Assembly: GCF_001439805.1 (NCBI RefSeq)
Contig: NZ_JYLK01000012.1
Span: forward strand, 1 to 64,000
Source: Pseudomonas trivialis
Lineage (GTDB): Bacteria; Pseudomonadota; Gammaproteobacteria; Pseudomonadales; Pseudomonadaceae
Direction: 5' to 3'
DNA length: 64,000 nucleotides
Of the stretch, positions 17,433 to 26,252 are shown piece after piece (position 1 is the stretch's first letter; each line of letters opens with the position of its first letter). Below the pieces are notes generated by a model, which was not told the origin of the DNA, made no database searches, and saw only the letters and a program-made list of their open reading frames with translations. Both the position numbers and the translations under genes were made by a program.

Positions 17433-18875
17433 TTAGCCGGCAACTATCGGGGCGCCAACACGTACCTGCTCACGGCGCGCCAGTACCAGAAAAAACAGCC
17501 CGCCCAGGAAGCACCCGGTGAACCAGGCGAAGTTGGCCATCCCCTGCAATGCCGGCGTGAAGGTGATTGCGACACCCATCAGCGTCGCCGGCACCAGCGC
17601 TTTTACCGCCGTCCAGTTCACGCCGCCGTCGAAGTAATAGCGCCCGCTCGGGCTGTCATCGAACAGGGCGTCCACGTCGATTTTCTGTTTTTTGATCAGG
17701 TAGAAGTCCACCAGCAGAATCCCGAACAACGGCCCGATGAATGCCGCGAGGATATCCAGGGTGTAGTGGATCATCAGCGGGTTGTTGAACAGGTTCCATG
17801 GCGTGATGAAGATCGACGCCACTGCAGCGATCATTCCGCCTGCGCGCCAGCTGATTTTGCTGGGCGCGACATTGGCGAAATCAAACGCCGGGGACACGAA
17901 ATTGGCCACGATATTGATGCCGATGGTCGCGGTGACGAAGGCAAAGGCGCCCAGCAGCACGGCCATGTCATTGTCGATGCGAGAGACGGTGGCAATCGGG
18001 TCATGCAGCATTTCACCAAACACCGGCAAAGTGCCCGAGACGATCACTACGGTCACCAGGGAGAACGCCAGGAAGTTTACCGGCAGGCCCCAGAAGTTGC
18101 CCCGCCGCACGTCCTGCATGCTGCGGCAGTAACGGCTGAAATCGCCGAAGTTCAGCGTCGGCCCTGAGAAGTAAGACACCACCAGCGCGGTCGCCACGAT
18201 CACCTGACCGAATGCCTGCCAGCCCGACAGGGACTTTTCGGCCAGGGTAAAGCTGATGTTGCTCCAGCCCGCTTTCCACACGATCCAGCCAGCCAGGGCG
18301 AACATCACCGCATACACCACCGGCCCCGCCCAATCGATAAAACGACGGATCGACTCCATCCCGGCCCAGAACACCGCCGCTTGCAGCACCCACAACGTCA
18401 GGAAGCCAAACCAGCCAAGGTAAGACAGGCCTGCAAAGTGCGGCTCTGCATACACCGCCATTTGTGGGAAAAAGCGCAGCACCACGATGATCAAGGCACT
18501 GGACGCCAGGTACGTCTGAATGCCGTACCACGCCACCGCAATCAGGCCGCGAATCACTGCGGGAATATTTGCCCCGAATACGCCGAACGCCAGCCGGCAG
18601 ATCACCGGATACGGCACCGCAGCCTGCTGGCTCGGCCTCGCCACCAGGTTGGCGATCAATTGCACGATACCAATGCCGGCCAGCAAGGCGATCAGCACCT
18701 GCCAACTGGCCAGGCCCAGCGCAAACAGGCTGGCGGCGAACACGTAGCCGCCGACGCTGTGCACATCGCTCATCCAGAAGGCGAAGATGTTGTACCAAGT
18801 CCATTTCTGTGGCAACGGGCCCAGGTCCTGGTTGTACAGGCGTGGGCTGTAGCCGTTGGGCAATTGTTCGGTCAT
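17433..18875 (-). CDS. NCS1 family nucleobase:cation symporter
   Basis: 480 aa from the ATG at 18875, which has GAGGAG about 8 bases upstream; the frame is open further, to 18983, but without a ribosome site. About 12 membrane helices. Family signatures: LYNQDLGPLPQKWTWYNIFA at the N-terminus, FWMSDVHSVGGYVFA in helix 1 and NFGDFSRYC in the middle. NCS1 proteins import purines, pyrimidines, allantoin, hydantoins or thiamine with Na+ or H+. In the gbu locus the substrate could be a guanidino or ureido compound, but that is inference from neighbours. Confidence 0.9.
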   Translation of the reverse strand: MTEQLPNGYSPRLYNQDLGPLPQKWTWYNIFAFWMSDVHSVGGYVFAASLFALGLASWQVLIALLAGIGIVQLIANLVARPSQQAAVPYPVICRLAFGVFGANIPAVIRGLIAVAWYGIQTYLASSALIIVVLRFFPQMAVYAEPHFAGLSYLGWFGFLTLWVLQAAVFWAGMESIRRFIDWAGPVVYAVMFALAGWIVWKAGWSNISFTLAEKSLSGWQAFGQVIVATALVVSYFSGPTLNFGDFSRYCRSMQDVRRGNFWGLPVNFLAFSLVTVVIVSGTLPVFGEMLHDPIATVSRIDNDMAVLLGAFAFVTATIGINIVANFVSPAFDFANVAPSKISWRAGGMIAAVASIFITPWNLFNNPLMIHYTLDILAAFIGPLFGILLVDFYLIKKQKIDVDALFDDSPSGRYYFDGGVNWTAVKALVPATLMGVAITFTPALQGMANFAWFTGCFLGGLFFLVLARREQVRVGAPIVAG

Positions 18876-19072
18876 CGCTTGGCTCCTCGAAATACCGGCC
18901 TGCGCATCCGTAACAGGGTGCATACGGGAGGCAGCAGGTTTGTATACGAGGTAGTCAGCAGATTGCGTGCCAATAGCACACAATCCCTCTGGAACAGCGC
19001 TCCAAAGGAATACACTGCGCTTTAACTGCGGGGGCCGCGCTCAACAACGGTGCAGATCAATCCTGTACACAA

Positions 19073-19471
19073 TCAGCGGTGCACTCGTTGTGCACACAGG
19101 TAACCTACCGTGCAACAGGTTGCCGTCAGGAAGGTGCCCCAGGCCATGTCCATGAGCGCAAGCCCGGCGGACCAGCCTTGTAAGGTGGCCCAGTTGCTCA
19201 GGTCGTAGGTGCCGTAGGCCACCAGTCCGAGCAATGCGCCCATGCGCGCGGCGCGCTGCCAACTGGCGCTGGGCAGTACCACGAACAGCACGCAACCAAT
19301 GACGTAGAGAACATAGAACAGCACGGCCGGCAGCACGCGTGGCTGATCGAGCATCAGCGAACCGAGCAGGGATTTGTAGGTAGGGCCCATCAGGACACCA
19401 AGCCACAGGCCGTCGAGAATCAGGAAGGCAACGAGGGTGCCGAGGCAGGCAAACAGCGTTTTCTTGGACAT
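19073..19471 (-). CDS. DUF2177 family membrane protein
   Basis: 132 aa from the ATG at 19471; a GTG one codon earlier is an alternative. Four predicted membrane helices, with LILDGLWLGVLMGPTYK in the first loop, YDLSNWATL in the middle and MDMAWGTFLTA in the last helix, all typical of DUF2177. No biochemical role is known for the family. It stands alone on the minus strand; 197 bases separate it from the NCS1 permease start and contain nothing I can assign. Confidence 0.85.
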   Translation of the reverse strand: MSKKTLFACLGTLVAFLILDGLWLGVLMGPTYKSLLGSLMLDQPRVLPAVLFYVLYVIGCVLFVVLPSASWQRAARMGALLGLVAYGTYDLSNWATLQGWSAGLALMDMAWGTFLTATCCTVGYLCAQRVHR

Positions 19472-19483
19472 CACGAAAGACCT

Positions 19484-19507
19484 TGTAGGAGCGAGCTTGC
19501 TCCTACA
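19484..19507. repeat. Short REP hairpin
   Basis: Nine-base arms TGTAGGAGC/GCTCCTACA (19484-19492 and 19499-19507) around GAGCTT. It lies between two minus-strand genes and has no clear T-tract, so a terminator role is uncertain. Confidence 0.7.
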
Positions 19508-19524
19508 GCTAGAGCAAACCCTAC

Positions 19525-20361
19525 TCAGCTAAGTTCAATGCGATCCGCGTGAATCACGATCTGGCCCTGCTTGTAGAGCGCACCAATCGCCTTCTTGAAG
19601 TTGCCCTTGCTGACGCCGAACAAGTTGCTGATCACCGCAGGGTCACTCTTATCGCTGACCGGCAACGTACCGTTGTTGTCACGCAACTTGGCGAGAATCT
19701 TCGAGTTGAGGCTCGATGCCGCTTCCTGGCCGACCGGCTGCAGGCTCAGGCTAATGTTGCCATCGGCGCGAATCTCCTTGATGAAGCCCTTCTCTTCCTT
19801 GCCCGGGCGCAGGAACTTGAACACTTCGTTCTTGTGAATCAGGCCCCAGTGCTTGTTGTTGATGATCGCCTTGAAACCCATGTCGGTCGCTTCGGCCACC
19901 AGCAGGTCGACTTCCTGGCCCACCTGGTAATTGGCGGGCGTCTTGTCGAGGTAGCGGTCGAGGCGCGCGGTGGCGGTAATGCGCCGGGTGTGTTTGTCGA
20001 GGTAGACATGCACCACGCAGTATTCACCCGCGGTCAACTGGCGCTTTTCTTCCGAATACGGCAGCAACAGATCCTTGGGCAACCCCCAATCGAGGAACAC
20101 ACCAATACTATTCACCTCAACGACTTTCAAACTGGCGAATTCGCCCACCTGAACTTTGGGTATTTCCGTCGTGGCGATAAGTTTGTCATCGCTGTCCAGA
20201 TAAATGAAAACGTTAAGCCAGTCTTCATCTTCACTGGGAATATCCTTGGGGATATACCGATTGGGCAAGAGGATTTCGCCATCCTGCGCACCGTCCAGGT
20301 ACAAACCGAAGTTAGTGTGTTTAACCACTTGCAAGCTGTTGTAGCGCCCGACTAAAGCCAT
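19525..20361 (-). CDS. CvfB-like S1 RNA-binding protein
   Basis: 278 aa. CvfB/YitL proteins bind RNA through tandem S1 domains and affect virulence-factor expression in Gram-positives; their role in Pseudomonas is not established. Three S1-like segments are visible, at about 1-65 (NSLQVVKHTNFGLYLDG), 70-130 (LKVVEVNSIGVFLDWGLPKD) and 145-210 (VAEATDMGFKAIINNKHWGL). A C-terminal winged helix follows (ISNLFGVSKGNFKKAIGALY). GAGGG precedes the ATG. It appears monocistronic. Confidence 0.88.
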   Translation of the reverse strand: MALVGRYNSLQVVKHTNFGLYLDGAQDGEILLPNRYIPKDIPSEDEDWLNVFIYLDSDDKLIATTEIPKVQVGEFASLKVVEVNSIGVFLDWGLPKDLLLPYSEEKRQLTAGEYCVVHVYLDKHTRRITATARLDRYLDKTPANYQVGQEVDLLVAEATDMGFKAIINNKHWGLIHKNEVFKFLRPGKEEKGFIKEIRADGNISLSLQPVGQEAASSLNSKILAKLRDNNGTLPVSDKSDPAVISNLFGVSKGNFKKAIGALYKQGQIVIHADRIELS

Positions 20362-20685
20362 TTCCAGATACCCTCATTACGTGGGCGGCATTCTACCCGA
20401 GTTGAGACCGGCACGCGCGTGACCCGCGAAAAACGCGTGTGGGCATGGCGTCATGCTGGCGCAGCCCGCTCGTCTGATCACTCGGCTGAATCCTGGCGAG
20501 CTGCCTGACGCCCATTCAACCTTATGAGTTGATTTAAAACAGCAAGTTAGCCGTTTAATTCAGTGCTTAATGGTCGTTCATACCGGCGAAAAGCCTCGGG
20601 CTTCAGGGGATATTTGCCAAGCAATTGTCAAGTATTTCCTGTACGATGCCTGGCCAAGTTAATTCTCTACAGGTTAGTGGCCGCC
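20362..20685. other. Intergenic stretch without a recognised gene
   Basis: About 320 bases between the divergent cvfB-like gene and the small gene at 20686. It must hold their promoters. A short GC-rich inverted segment occurs near 20410-20440 (GCGCGTG and CACGCG type). An open frame from 20563 leads into the small gene but lacks a ribosome site. I see no RNA gene or repeat. Confidence 0.4.
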
Positions 20686-20865
20686 ATGCGTGTAAAAGCA
20701 TCCAACAGCAAAGCAAAGCCAGCTCCCGCGGTTGAAACCAGCGAATCGATCAACAGCCAGATTGCTGCTTTCCTCAAATCCGGCGGCGAAATCCAGCAAA
20801 TTGCCAAGGGCGTGAGCGGTCAGACTTTCGGCCCGTCCAAGCAGATCAGCCTGGGCAAGAAGTAA
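20686..20865 (+). CDS. Small conserved Pseudomonas protein, 59 aa
   Basis: Starts MRVKASNSKAKPAPAVETSE and ends in a lysine pair. A disordered basic N-terminus is followed by a helical segment, INSQIAAFLKSGGEIQQIAK, and a short glycine-rich tail. The frame is open upstream to 20563, but that part (basic, cysteine-containing) does not look conserved, and the internal ATG at 20686 is the better start. No domain is recognised. The pattern suggests a small cytoplasmic nucleic-acid- or ribosome-associated protein, but this is a guess. Confidence 0.6.
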   Translation: MRVKASNSKAKPAPAVETSESINSQIAAFLKSGGEIQQIAKGVSGQTFGPSKQISLGKK

Positions 20866-21072
20866 CACCCGCGCAGCATTTCTGGTCCCTGAGCGCCTTG
20901 CCTCCAAGGCGCCTGGACTAGAGTCCGAAATACCCTCTTGCTTCACCTCACGTTGCGCTAATCGACGAACGGGCCTCATCGCCGGTCATTCGCCGTTATG
21001 CTTGCACACGTCTAGCACGGGCATCTGCCCGACTTCTTCTGTCACTGCTCCTCGCTTTTCATGGAGTGAAGC

Positions 21073-21795
21073 ATGTTTAAACCCTGCATTTTTCTGGTCA
21101 GCGCCCTGGTCGCCAGCCCACTCGCCGAAGCGCAGATTTTCCAGCGCGAATGGGGTGACTTCGACCTCAAGCTGGGCACCACGCCGAGCCGTTCCATGGC
21201 CCAGGGCTTGGTCAAACCCACCTCGCCGGGCAGCGACTCGTTCCATGGCGGTCTGGATTTAAGCCACAACAGTGGCCTGTACTTTGGCCAGTTTTCGCCG
21301 AATATGGGGCTTTCGTCCTCTCGCGACCTCGAAGTCGATTCGTATATGGGCTTCAAGCATCCTTTCGACCAGACCCTGGGCTACGAAGTCGGCCTGATCC
21401 ACTACAGCTACCCCACGCTCAGCCCCCTCGACAGTCAGGAGTTCTACGGCGGTCTCAACCTGCTCGGCAACCGCTTCGGCGCTTCCTTCAGCAACGACCC
21501 CGACCGTCAGGACAGCACGCTGTTTGCCGACCTCAGCGGCACCCAGCCCTTCGGCATAGGTGTAAGCATGAAGTACACCACCCATCAACTGGGCACACCG
21601 GTCTCGGTGGACAGCGGCTCTATCCGCAGCTTCAGCGACTGGTCGGTACAGTTTTCCAGAGCATGGAAAGGCATCGATCTGGACCTGATCTACAGCGACT
21701 CCAGCCTCAGCGGCGGCGACTGCTCGGCCTACTCCGGCCACAACTCGCAATGTGATGGTCTATTGACCTTGAAGGCCGCACGCTCGTTTTATTGA
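21073..21795 (+). CDS. TorF family putative porin
   Basis: 240 aa. A signal peptide (MFKPCIFLVSALVASPLAEA) is followed by a mature chain of alternating polar and aromatic residues ending in SFY, typical of outer-membrane beta barrels. Glycine/tyrosine-rich motifs such as YMGFKHPFDQTLGYEVGLIH and FYGGLNLLGNRFGASF fit the TorF/Gcw_chp family (about 230-260 residues). GGAGTGAAGC precedes the ATG. A 206-base non-coding stretch with a 7-bp hairpin (20893-20912) lies upstream. The substrate is unknown. Confidence 0.8.
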   Translation: MFKPCIFLVSALVASPLAEAQIFQREWGDFDLKLGTTPSRSMAQGLVKPTSPGSDSFHGGLDLSHNSGLYFGQFSPNMGLSSSRDLEVDSYMGFKHPFDQTLGYEVGLIHYSYPTLSPLDSQEFYGGLNLLGNRFGASFSNDPDRQDSTLFADLSGTQPFGIGVSMKYTTHQLGTPVSVDSGSIRSFSDWSVQFSRAWKGIDLDLIYSDSSLSGGDCSAYSGHNSQCDGLLTLKAARSFY

Positions 21796-21860
21796 TGGGC
21801 TGAACTGTCGCGCCTCGCGCAGGTTCAGATACGTGAACCCCTCTGCGCAAGGACCCGCCC

Positions 21861-22724
21861 ATGCTACGCCGGCTCAAACTTCTGGTGGTACTGCTGACGC
21901 TCGGCCTGGTGCTCGCCGGCTGCAATCGCGTGGGCCTGGCCTACCGCAATCTCGACGTGATAATTCCCTGGACCCTCAACGACTACCTGGACATGAATGC
22001 CGGGCAGAAGAGCTGGTTCAACGACACCCTCAAGCAGCACCTGGCCTGGCATTGCACCACGCAGTTGCCGGGTTATCTGGACTGGCTGGATCGCCTGCAA
22101 CGGATGGTCGATGACAATCAGGTCACCGACGCAGCGCTGCAAGCGCGCACTGTCGAAGCCAAGCAGGCGATTGCCGATGTCGCGCGCGAGATCACGCCGT
22201 CGGCGATCCAACTGCTGCAGGGGCTGGACGATCAACAGGTCAAGGAGATGAACGACGCACTGGCCAAGGACCTGCGCAAACGCCAGGACGAATACCTGAA
22301 GCCGCCACTGAAACAGCAGATCAAGGAGCGCGCCGAGCGGATGAACAAACGCCTGGATGCCTGGATGGGACCGCTCAGCGCCAGCCAGCAGAACCGCGTG
22401 ATGGCCTGGTCAACGGAACTGGGTGATCAGAACACCGCCTGGATCGGCAACCGCGCCCATTGGCAGGCGCAGTTCATTGACGCCGTGAAGCAACGCCAGA
22501 GTGCCGATTTCCCACAGAAGGTGCAGCAATTGCTGGTGGACCGCGAAAGCCTGTGGACACCGGAATACCGCGCAGCCTACGCCCAGACGGAAGCGGCGGC
22601 GCGCAGCCTGATCGTGGATTTGATGGCGCAGAGCTCGGCGCAACAGCGAATCAAGCTCACGCAAAAAATCGACGGTGTGCGGGGTGACTTCAAGGCATTG
22701 AAGTGCCTGAAGGCTGCCAACTGA
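21861..22724 (+). CDS. DUF6279 family lipoprotein
   Basis: 287 aa. The lipoprotein signal is clear: MLRRLKLLVVLLTLGLVLAGC, with lipobox LAGC and Cys at residue 21. The mature protein is almost entirely helical, with conserved YRNLDVIIPWTLNDYLDMN after the lipid anchor and LKQHLAWHCTTQLPGYLDWL. This fits Pseudomonas DUF6279 lipoproteins. Asn follows the Cys, which would favour outer-membrane sorting. It follows the TorF-like gene by 65 bases with AAGGA before the ATG, so cotranscription is possible. No function is known. Confidence 0.8.
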   Translation: MLRRLKLLVVLLTLGLVLAGCNRVGLAYRNLDVIIPWTLNDYLDMNAGQKSWFNDTLKQHLAWHCTTQLPGYLDWLDRLQRMVDDNQVTDAALQARTVEAKQAIADVAREITPSAIQLLQGLDDQQVKEMNDALAKDLRKRQDEYLKPPLKQQIKERAERMNKRLDAWMGPLSASQQNRVMAWSTELGDQNTAWIGNRAHWQAQFIDAVKQRQSADFPQKVQQLLVDRESLWTPEYRAAYAQTEAAARSLIVDLMAQSSAQQRIKLTQKIDGVRGDFKALKCLKAAN

Positions 22725-22731
22725 TAACCAC

Positions 22732-22822
22732 GTGCGGGAAGGGGCTTGCTAACGATTGCGGGTGTCAGTCAGCCTATTTACGACTGACCTACCGCTATCG
22801 GGAGCAAGCCCACTCCCACATG
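22732..22822. repeat. Degenerate REP pair
   Basis: Two diverged copies of the REP core (GTGCGGGAAGGGGCTTGCT and GGGAGCAAGCCCACTCCCAC) face each other around an inner dyad GTCAGTC/GACTGAC. They separate the converging genes ending at 22724 and 22839. Confidence 0.7.
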
Positions 22823-22838
22823 GGGCATGGCATGACCT

Positions 22839-23243
22839 TCAGATCGCACCACCGGCAATTGCAGCGTTGGAAGCCACCTCATCGAATGTTGCTTCATCCA
22901 GCGCATCTTCCTGCTGGTCCAGAACCTGGCGCGTATCGCGCTCCCCCGGAATGGCACTGTCGATCAGCGACAGCAGGCTCGACCCCCGTGGCGTCAAAAT
23001 AAAATTCTCACCATTGCCGCCCTCTGCCTGCGGGCGCGACTCAATAAACCCGCGCTTGAGCAACAATGTTTCATAATCCGCAGCGGTTTCTTTCAGCGCA
23101 TCAAGGTTGCCGACCGATTCGCCGGCCATGGCCTTGCCAGCGGCTTCCTGCGCGGCGTATTTGCGCGGAGCGAAGCTGCCCTCGCCGTTCTGCACTTCGT
23201 GCAGCAAACGTTCGATCAGATCCCAGTTATAAGTCGTCGTCAT
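22839..23243 (-). CDS. Conserved hypothetical protein, possible winged-helix (DUF2513-like)
   Basis: 134 aa. Opens MTTTYNWDLIERLLHEVQNG, the DWDLIRKILLEIE type of start seen in DUF2513. It continues with helices and a KRGFIES-to-NFILTPRGSSLLSLID segment that looks like the end of a winged helix. The C-terminal 35 residues are acidic and probably disordered. GGAGG precedes the ATG. It lies downstream of the helicase gene on the same strand but beyond that gene's terminator, so it has its own promoter. The DUF2513 link is by resemblance only. Confidence 0.55.
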   Translation of the reverse strand: MTTTYNWDLIERLLHEVQNGEGSFAPRKYAAQEAAGKAMAGESVGNLDALKETAADYETLLLKRGFIESRPQAEGGNGENFILTPRGSSLLSLIDSAIPGERDTRQVLDQQEDALDEATFDEVASNAAIAGGAI

Positions 23244-23385
23244 CCTGATTCCTCCCGCAGGCCGTTGAAAAGTAGCCCGTAAAAGGTGTGACCCACTGCA
23301 TCACTCTGCGTTCAGCTGAATAGACAGACGCCATTTTCCTGAAATTTCCAGACGTTCCCTGCGCCAAGCGCATATCATCGCGCAT

Positions 23386-23414
23386 AAAAAAACCGGACAT
23401 TGTCCGGTTTTTTT
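23386..23414. terminator. Rho-independent terminator after the DEAD-box helicase
   Basis: Nine-bp stem AACCGGACA/TGTCCGGTT (23391-23399 and 23401-23409) with an A-run on one side and a T-run on the other. It sits 13 bases beyond the helicase stop on the minus strand. Confidence 0.85.
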
Positions 23415-23426
23415 GTTGCCAGCGCG

Positions 23427-24773
23427 TTATTCCGCAGCCGGCGCTTCCGGCTTGCGGCGCTTGAGCGGCGCCATGCCGTCCTTGCTGACGAGCGACAGGT
23501 TGTCGGTCTTCGGGCGATTTGCAATCTTGCGCTTGGTCGGCGACTTGGCGCCGGCTTTCTTCTTGTCGCCCTTGGCGTCGGTCTTTTTCTTCTTCACGCC
23601 AACGGCCTTGCCCGAAGCCTTGACCTTCTTCGGCCCGGTGTAGGTACCTTTGACTTCCTTGATGGTGCGACGCTCGAACGACTGCTTGAGATAGCGTTCG
23701 ATGCTCGACATCAGGTTCCAATCGCCGTGGCAGATCAGCGAAATCGCCAGGCCATCGTTGCCGGCACGCCCGGTGCGGCCGATACGGTGCACGTATTCGT
23801 CGCCGCTGCGGGGCATGTCAAAGTTGATGACCATGTCCAGACCATCCACGTCCAGGCCGCGCGCAGCGACGTCAGTGGCGACCAGAATCTTCACGCCGCC
23901 CGCCTTCAGACGGTCGATGGCCAATTTGCGGTCTTTCTGGTCTTTTTCGCCATGCAGCACGAACGCCTTGTATTCCTGGGCCACCAGACGACCGTAAATG
24001 CGGTCGGCAGCGGCACGGGTATTGGTGAACACGATGGCCTTTTGGTAGGTCTCGTTGGCCAGCAACCAGTTGAGGATCTGTTCCTTGTGCACGTTGTGGT
24101 CAGCCATGACGATCTGCTGACGCGTGGTCGCGTTCAGGTCGCTGACGTTGTTGACCTGCAAGTGCTCAGGGTTGTTCAGGACCTTGGCGACCATGTCGCG
24201 CAGGGTCGAGCCGCCGGTGGTGGCGGAGAACAGCATGGTCTGCTGACGGTTGACGCATTCACTGACCAGACGCTGCACGTCGTCGGCAAAGCCCATGTCG
24301 AGCATGCGGTCGGCTTCGTCGAGCACCAGCACTTCGACTTCCTTGAGGTCGAGGTTACCGGCGTTGAGCTGCTCGATCATGCGGCCCGGCGTGCCGATCA
24401 GGATGTCCGGCACCTTGCGCAGCATCGCGGCCTGGACCTTGAAGTCTTCGCCGCCGGTGATCAGGCCGGACTTGATGAAGGTGAACTGCGAAAAGCGCTC
24501 CACTTCCTTCAAGGTCTGCTGGGCCAGCTCGCGGGTGGGCAGCAGGATCAGCGTCTTGATGCTGACACGCACTTTGGCCGGGCCGATCAGGCGGTTGAGA
24601 ATCGGCAGGACGAACGCGGCGGTCTTGCCACTGCCGGTTTGAGCCGTCACCCGCAGGTCACGCCCTTCGAGCGCGAGCGGAATGGCCGCTGCCTGCACAG
24701 GCGTTGGCTCGACAAATTTAAGCTCGGCCACGGCTTTGAGCAGGCGTTCGTGCAGGGCGAATTGGGAAAACAC
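23427..24773 (-). CDS. DEAD-box ATP-dependent RNA helicase
   Basis: 448 aa from a GTG at 24773 that has GAGGT seven bases upstream; the frame stays open to 24896, but the family protein starts at FSQFALHERLLKAV. Motifs in order: Q27 (EPTPVQ), Walker A AQTGSGKT (44-51), PTRELAQQ, TPGR (128-131), DEAD (152-155), SATT, then the second RecA domain with VATDVAARGLDV and HRIGRTGRAG. The C-terminal tail (about 360-448) is lysine-rich, as in RhlE/SrmB-type helicases, and would bind RNA. It is probably a ribosome-assembly or mRNA-decay helicase. The orthologue in P. aeruginosa may be PA3308, but this is from memory. Confidence 0.92.
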   Translation of the reverse strand: MFSQFALHERLLKAVAELKFVEPTPVQAAAIPLALEGRDLRVTAQTGSGKTAAFVLPILNRLIGPAKVRVSIKTLILLPTRELAQQTLKEVERFSQFTFIKSGLITGGEDFKVQAAMLRKVPDILIGTPGRMIEQLNAGNLDLKEVEVLVLDEADRMLDMGFADDVQRLVSECVNRQQTMLFSATTGGSTLRDMVAKVLNNPEHLQVNNVSDLNATTRQQIVMADHNVHKEQILNWLLANETYQKAIVFTNTRAAADRIYGRLVAQEYKAFVLHGEKDQKDRKLAIDRLKAGGVKILVATDVAARGLDVDGLDMVINFDMPRSGDEYVHRIGRTGRAGNDGLAISLICHGDWNLMSSIERYLKQSFERRTIKEVKGTYTGPKKVKASGKAVGVKKKKTDAKGDKKKAGAKSPTKRKIANRPKTDNLSLVSKDGMAPLKRRKPEAPAAE

Positions 24774-24967
24774 GGGTGCTACCTCGAAGAAATACAAAAT
24801 ATCAGCTGCATAGGGTAACGGTTTCGGGCGTCCAAACCGAGTTTCTTTACGCGAACAGTGCGAATCGGCAGCTTTTTTGTGAGTGTATTTGTCCATGGCG
24901 TCAACTTCAGCGCACTTAAATGCTCTAATCGGCCCCGTCTTGTCTTACAGAGGAATCGGCTTTACCC

Positions 24968-26248
24968 ATGGATATCAAACAGCTGTGGCGCAACGTGCAA
25001 GATCTCTGGGGCACCCTCGACGAGCATCCGCTGCTGCATTCCAGCCTCGGTCTGCTGGTATTGCTGGTGGTGGCCCTGCTGCTCGGGCGCGTGGCGCGAT
25101 ACCTCATCCTGCACGCGGTCAAGCTGCTTGGCCGGCAACCGTCCCTGCACTGGCTCAACGACCTGCGGCACAACAAGGTCTTCCATCGCCTGGCACAGAT
25201 GACGCCGTCCCTGGTAATCCAGTTCGGTCTGTACCTGGTGCCGGACCTGAGCAAGACCGCCATCCTGTTTATCGGCAACGTCGCCCTGGCGATCACCATC
25301 CTGTTCATGACGCTGGCCGTGAGCGCCCTGCTCAACGCGCTGCTGGACATCTACGCGCGCACCGAGCACGCCCGCACCCGCTCGATCAAGGGCTATGTGC
25401 AGTTGACGAAAATGGTGTTGTTCGTGTTTGCCGCGATCATCATCGTCGCCACCTTGATAGACCGCTCGCCGCTGTTGCTGCTGTCCGGTCTGGGTGCCAT
25501 GTCGGCGGTCATCCTGTTGGTGTACAAGGACACCCTGCTGTCATTCGTCGCCAGCGTGCAGCTCACCAGCAACGACATGCTGCGCGTGGGCGACTGGATC
25601 GAGATGCCTCAGGTGGGCGCCGACGGCGATGTGGTGGACATCACCCTGCACACCGTCAAGGTGCAGAACTTTGACAAAACCATCGTCTCCATCCCCACCT
25701 GGCGCCTGATGTCCGAGTCGTTCAAGAACTGGCGCGGCATGCAGGCCTCGGGCGGGCGCCGCATCAAGCGCAGCCTGTTTATCGATGCCAGCGGCGTGCG
25801 CTTTCTGCGCGATGACGAAGAAGTGCGCATGACCCAGGTTCACCTGCTCACCGACTACATCAGCCGCAAGCAGGCCGAACTCAAGGCCTGGAACGAAGCT
25901 CAGGGTAACAGTGCGCAGCTGTCGGCCAACCGCCGCCGCATGACCAACCTCGGCACTTTCCGCGCCTACGCCCTGGCCTATCTGAAAAGCCATCCGGACA
26001 TTCAGCCGAACATGACCTGCATGGTGCGCCAGATGCAAACCACCGCCCAGGGCGTGCCGCTGGAAATCTACTGCTTCACCCGCACCACCGCGTGGGCGGA
26101 TTACGAGCGGATCCAGGGGGATATTTTTGATTACCTGTTGGCGGTGTTGCCGGAATTTGGCTTGAGCCTGTATCAGCAGCCAAGCGGCAATGACCTGCGG
26201 GCGGGCGTGTTCAGCCCTTTGCCCGTGCAGGAAAACAGCGCCATCTGA
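24968..26248 (+). CDS. MscS-type mechanosensitive channel (YbdG-like)
   Basis: 426 aa. Inner-membrane channel that releases solutes on osmotic downshock. About five N-terminal helices precede the pore helix (near 150-185, LLLLSGLGAMSAVILLVYKD). The beta domain follows, with LTSNDMLRVGDWIEMPQVGADGDV and VSIPTWRLMSESFKNW. The insertion SGGRRIKRSLFIDASGVRFL and the length match E. coli YbdG rather than short MscS. It ends 4 bases from the convergent transporter gene. Confidence 0.9.
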   Translation: MDIKQLWRNVQDLWGTLDEHPLLHSSLGLLVLLVVALLLGRVARYLILHAVKLLGRQPSLHWLNDLRHNKVFHRLAQMTPSLVIQFGLYLVPDLSKTAILFIGNVALAITILFMTLAVSALLNALLDIYARTEHARTRSIKGYVQLTKMVLFVFAAIIIVATLIDRSPLLLLSGLGAMSAVILLVYKDTLLSFVASVQLTSNDMLRVGDWIEMPQVGADGDVVDITLHTVKVQNFDKTIVSIPTWRLMSESFKNWRGMQASGGRRIKRSLFIDASGVRFLRDDEEVRMTQVHLLTDYISRKQAELKAWNEAQGNSAQLSANRRRMTNLGTFRAYALAYLKSHPDIQPNMTCMVRQMQTTAQGVPLEIYCFTRTTAWADYERIQGDIFDYLLAVLPEFGLSLYQQPSGNDLRAGVFSPLPVQENSAI

Positions 26249-26252
26249 CGCT